From the NCBI GenBank assembly GCA_945873815.1, contig CAMCEE010000020.1, forward strand, positions 1-32,469: DNA of 32,469 nucleotides, read 5' to 3'. This stretch comes from an uncultured Caryophanales bacterium (GTDB taxonomy: Bacteria > Bacillota_I > Bacilli_A > RFN20 > CAG-449). The position numbers and the translations under genes are program-made. How positions within the stretch are numbered: the first letter of the stretch is position 1; every line of letters starts with the position of its first letter. Below the pieces are notes generated by a model. The model saw only the letters and a program-made list of their open reading frames with translations, made no database searches and was not told where the DNA came from. Shown in pieces: positions 29,408 through 32,469 of this stretch.

Positions 29408-30802
29408 ATGATATCTAAAAAAGTAGCTTTAGAAGTGCTAAATCTTGCTACCGCTACTGGTGCAGATTTTGCAGAAATTTATTTAGAAGAAACAAAATCA
29501 ACAAATCTTTCTTTAGATAATGGAAAAGTTGAAGCATGTCAAGATAGCATTACATATGGTGCTGGGATAAGATTATTAAAAGATTTACAAAGTGTTTATG
29601 GATACACAAATGATTTATCTTTAAAAGGATTATCTAAACTCGCTTCAGATTTAGCTTGTTCATTTCATAGTGAAAGATGCGTAAGCGTAAATTCTATCAA
29701 AAAAATCAAACAAGGTAAATTGAATCAAATCAAGATTCCAGTTTCCACATATCCTAAAAAGGATTTAGTTAAAATGCTAACAGATGCAAACGATGCATGT
29801 AAAAATATTGATCCAAGAATCGTTCGTTGCATGATAAATTTTATGTCATCAGAGAAAGAAATCACAATCTTCAATAGCACTGGAAAACAATTCACAGATT
29901 CACATTCAAGAGCAAGAGCTTATATTCTTGCAGTTGCAGCTTCAGAAAAAGGAATGGAAACATTCGGTACTGGACCAGGTGCTCAAAAAGGAATGGAGTA
30001 TTTCTTAGAGGAAGTTTCATTAGTAGACGAAGCTAAGGAAGCAGCAAAAGTCGCATTAACAATGTTAGATGCAGTTGAATGTCCATCCGGAAAGATGCCT
30101 GTCATTATTGGTAATGCATTTGGTGGAGTTATCTTCCATGAGGCATGTGGACACTCACTTGAAGCAACATCAGTTGCAAAAGGTTTATCAGTGTTCTCTG
30201 GTAAAAAAGGAACAAAGATTGCTTCAGACATCGTTTCTGCAGTTGATGATGGTACAATCGATGGTGGTTGGGGCTCAGGAAATATTGATGATGAAGGAAA
30301 TAAAACACAACGCAACGTCTTAATAAAAAACGGTGTATTAACATCATATTTAGTTGATGATTTCAATGGACGTAGAATGGGTGAAAAAGGTAATGGTGCA
30401 ACAAGAAGAGAATCATACAAATTTGAACCTACTTCAAGAATGTCAAATACATTCATTCTTCCAGGAAAATCAACAAAAGAAGAGATTATTGCTGCAACTA
30501 AATTCGGTTTATACGCAAAATCAATGGGCGGTGGTTCCGTTAACCCAGCAACTGGCGAATTCAATTTTGCAGTAAATGAAGGATATATCATTAAAGATGG
30601 TAAAATAGCATATCCAGTTAAAGGTGCTACATTAATCGGTTCTGGAAAAGATACATTATTGAAAATTGATATGGTTGGAAATGACTTATTAAGAGCTCAA
30701 GGAATGTGTGGATCATCTTCAGGAAGCATTCCTGCAGATGTTGGTGAACCTACAATTAGAGTAAGTGAAATGACAGTAGGCGGAAGAGGAGGCGCTATTT
30801 AA
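29408..30802 (+). CDS. tldD: TldD family metalloprotease
   Basis: The catalytic subunit of the TldD/TldE (PmbA) heterodimeric zinc protease, which degrades unfolded peptides and trims some ribosomally made peptide precursors. The metal motif HEACGH (His244, Glu245, His249) is intact, in the expected context GGVIFHEACGHSLEAT. A glycine-rich C-terminal block (KSMGGGSVNPATGEFNFAVNE) and MCGSSSGSIPADVGEP are typical of the family. The start is ATG 29408, 7 nt after GGAG. An upstream in-frame ATG at 29375 has no such site. At 464 aa it is of normal length. The partner gene starts 1 bp after its stop. Confidence 0.93.
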   Translation: MISKKVALEVLNLATATGADFAEIYLEETKSTNLSLDNGKVEACQDSITYGAGIRLLKDLQSVYGYTNDLSLKGLSKLASDLACSFHSERCVSVNSIKKIKQGKLNQIKIPVSTYPKKDLVKMLTDANDACKNIDPRIVRCMINFMSSEKEITIFNSTGKQFTDSHSRARAYILAVAASEKGMETFGTGPGAQKGMEYFLEEVSLVDEAKEAAKVALTMLDAVECPSGKMPVIIGNAFGGVIFHEACGHSLEATSVAKGLSVFSGKKGTKIASDIVSAVDDGTIDGGWGSGNIDDEGNKTQRNVLIKNGVLTSYLVDDFNGRRMGEKGNGATRRESYKFEPTSRMSNTFILPGKSTKEEIIAATKFGLYAKSMGGGSVNPATGEFNFAVNEGYIIKDGKIAYPVKGATLIGSGKDTLLKIDMVGNDLLRAQGMCGSSSGSIPADVGEPTIRVSEMTVGGRGGAI

Positions 30803-30803
30803 T

Positions 30804-32111
30804 ATGAACTATAAGAAATTTTTTGATAAAGCAAAAGATTATGACTTGGATTCATTAGAATTACACATTCATAAAACAACAAAACTTTCATTCTCTCTTT
30901 TTAAGAATGAAATAGACTCATATTCAATCGCAGATTCCTATCAAATAGCAGCAAAAGGTATTTATAAAGGAACAATGGGTTACGCTAATTCAGAAAAATT
31001 AGATAAAACTACACCAGATTTTATTTGTTCTAAAATCCGTGAAAATGCAATGGTTATCACTTCTGATGATAAGAGATTTATTTATGAAGGAAGTCCAAAA
31101 TACAAAAAAGGAAACGTTTACTCTAAAAAACTTGCAGAAGCAGAAACAAATAGTAAGATTGCTCTTGCAAAAGAATTAGATAGAAAAGTAAAAGAATTAG
31201 ATCCAAGAATCACAGAAGTAGAAACTCAATATGAAGAAGTTGTTGAAGAATTAACTCTTCTTAATTCATACGGATTAAAATTGAGTCAAAAATCAAATTA
31301 TGCATACATTTTCAGTAGTGCAGTTGCAAACGATGAAGCAGGTAATACCAAAAATGGCTATGCAATTAAATTATTTAACGATCTAGACGAAGTCAATGTC
31401 GACGAATTAGCAAAAGAAGTAGTCAGAAAAACAATTTCTCAATTTGGTTCTGCTCCATGTAAGAGTGGTAAATACAAATGTATTTTTGATTCAAAGACAT
31501 TTTCATCTTTCTTAAGTTTCTTCCTTGATAATCTATCAAGTGAAGAAGTTCAAAAAGGAACATCATTACTAAAAGATAAGTTAAATCAACAAGTAACTTC
31601 AACTAAATTAACAATTACGGAAGAACCTCTAAAAAAGAATGTTTTCTTTAGATATTTCGATGATGAGGGAGTTGCAACATACAATAAAACACTCATCAAA
31701 AAAGGTATACTCCAAACATACACATACAACTTAAAAACTGCTGCAAAAGATAATGTTGCTTCAACCGGTAATGGTTATCGCGGTATTTCATTAAATAATG
31801 TTTGTGTAAAAGGTGGAAAGATTACTGAAGCACAACTAATTGAAAAAGTTGGAAATGGTGTCTATATCAATAACGTCCAAGGTTTACATTCTGGAATGAA
31901 TCCACAATCTGGAAACTTCTCTCTTCAAGCTCAAGGATTTATGATTAGAGATGGAAAGCTTGCAGAACCATTATCATTAATCACAGTAGCTGGTAATCTA
32001 TTCGATATCTTTATGAATATTAAAGAATTAGCATCAAATAATGAATTACAAACAAATTCATATGATGTTCCTTCTGTATTTATCAAAGCAATTCAAGTTT
32101 CAGGTAAATAA
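30804..32111 (+). CDS. pmbA: TldE/PmbA family protein
   Basis: A 435-aa partner of TldD in the same fold. It lacks an HExxxH motif, as TldE/PmbA subunits do. Typical features are the N-terminal block SLELHIHKTTKLSFSLFKNE, LLNSYGLKLSQKSNYAYIF and the C-terminal VYINNVQGLHSGMNPQSGNF SLQAQGFMIRDGK. It starts 1 bp after the tldD stop, with GAGGAGG inside the end of tldD, so the two subunits are co-translated. A terminator follows. No peptide precursor gene lies next to the pair. The nearest small peptide (9982) is 20 kb away and no link is claimed. Confidence 0.92.
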   Translation: MNYKKFFDKAKDYDLDSLELHIHKTTKLSFSLFKNEIDSYSIADSYQIAAKGIYKGTMGYANSEKLDKTTPDFICSKIRENAMVITSDDKRFIYEGSPKYKKGNVYSKKLAEAETNSKIALAKELDRKVKELDPRITEVETQYEEVVEELTLLNSYGLKLSQKSNYAYIFSSAVANDEAGNTKNGYAIKLFNDLDEVNVDELAKEVVRKTISQFGSAPCKSGKYKCIFDSKTFSSFLSFFLDNLSSEEVQKGTSLLKDKLNQQVTSTKLTITEEPLKKNVFFRYFDDEGVATYNKTLIKKGILQTYTYNLKTAAKDNVASTGNGYRGISLNNVCVKGGKITEAQLIEKVGNGVYINNVQGLHSGMNPQSGNFSLQAQGFMIRDGKLAEPLSLITVAGNLFDIFMNIKELASNNELQTNSYDVPSVFIKAIQVSGK

Positions 32112-32196
32112 TAATTATCCTATATCAAGGGCAATTAAGAAAATTTTATTATTAGATTTATATTCCTTGGGATATCAAAAAATCTAAAAATTTAAT

Positions 32197-32226
32197 AGGA
32201 TCTATGTCATAATAGGTCCTTTTCCT
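32197..32226 (+). terminator. Probable terminator of tldD-pmbA
   Basis: AGGA-t-CTAT pairs with ATAG-g-TCCT around a short loop (32197-32220), with T-rich sequence following. Each arm carries one mismatched base. Confidence 0.6.
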
Positions 32227-32469
32227 TTATAAAGGATTAGTTCCGTTCCTGATTGCTTAATTAAATATTCACGATATTGAATTTGTGATTACCATTTTTT
32301 TAGATTAACTACTAAATCTTATTCTCCCTAACATTGAAATTGATAATCCTGTATTTTCATAAATTTTTTTATGATTCTTTAATCCATATCCTTTGATAAA
32401 CATCTCTTTAAATTAACTAACCATTAAAGCAAATCGTGGGTGAATAATCCATTATTTGCTTTTAATATT
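32227..32469. other. Non-coding end of window with possible decayed gene on the minus strand
   Basis: There is no intact gene. One minus-strand frame reads protein-like fragments between stop codons (FKEMFIKGYGLKNHKKIYEN, then TGLSISMLGRI) but has several stops and no start. It could be a remnant of a gene lying to the right. I see nothing else. Confidence 0.25.

Noticed and set aside
29983-30591. 202-codon open frame antisense to tldD
   Set aside because: It is a shadow of a well-supported gene: no Shine-Dalgarno site, no recognisable domain, and it lies wholly inside tldD.
476-32111. Possible genome-wide reading of TGA as tryptophan (genetic code 4)
   Set aside because: All long genes contain many Trp residues, encoded by TGG, with no internal TGA. 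An AT-rich code-4 genome would use TGA for most Trp. Only the decayed GNAT gene and istA have in-frame TGA, which ordinary mutation explains.

Overview
The window is low-GC DNA with strong purine-rich Shine-Dalgarno sites, Firmicutes-type lipoprotein signals, a probable CcpA cre site and IS1182, IS21 and IS30 family elements. This fits an uncultured, probably gut-dwelling low-GC Bacilli or Erysipelotrichia/RF39-like bacterium. The taxonomy is inference; the sequence itself names no species.

Layout. 1-363: 5' end of an IS1182-like element running off the left edge. 515-2403: a PlsC-type acyltransferase with a C-terminal zinc ribbon, and a convergent orphan LytS/YesM-type histidine kinase core. 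2583-9756: an exported starch-degradation run, with two GH13 lipoproteins (type I pullulanase and alpha-amylase) and two CBM26 starch-binding surface proteins. 9911-12218: a second unit behind a promoter overlapped by a near-consensus cre. It encodes a 45-aa peptide, a translationally coupled lipoprotein that is almost all serine repeats, and a third CBM26 protein. 12475-13856: a DUF3990/ADP-ribosyltransferase-like protein overlapping an XRE-domain protein, which looks like a toxin-antitoxin pair with an operator-like repeat at the promoter. 14179-15198: an acyl-CoA thioesterase/BAAT-like hydrolase and tRNA-Arg(CCT).

15154-24892 is a genomic island in the 3' end of the tRNA-Arg gene. The last 46 bp of the tRNA recur 9,693 bp downstream with one mismatch. 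The island carries an IS21 element (target duplication visible, istA broken by a TGA), an IS30 element with an unusually long flanking repeat, and a restriction-modification operon. That operon encodes an m5C methyltransferase fused to an m6A methyltransferase, an HNH endonuclease, an XRE controller and a 121-aa protein I do not recognise. No integrase is visible. Without the two IS elements the island is about 5.8 kb, essentially the R-M operon plus its ends.

25043-29249: a leftward operon of a His-rich CobW/COG0523 GTPase, a second CobW-type GTPase fused to a YcgQ/DUF1980-like domain, a DNA-methylase-fold protein with an altered motif IV, and a flavodiiron protein. This looks like metal handling coupled to O2/NO detoxification. 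29408-32111: the divergent tldD-pmbA pair. The last 350 bp hold a terminator and no clear gene.

The starch genes appear to make a cell-surface pullulan/starch system: lipid-anchored hydrolases plus starch-binding proteins on serine-rich stalks, with at least part under probable carbon catabolite control.
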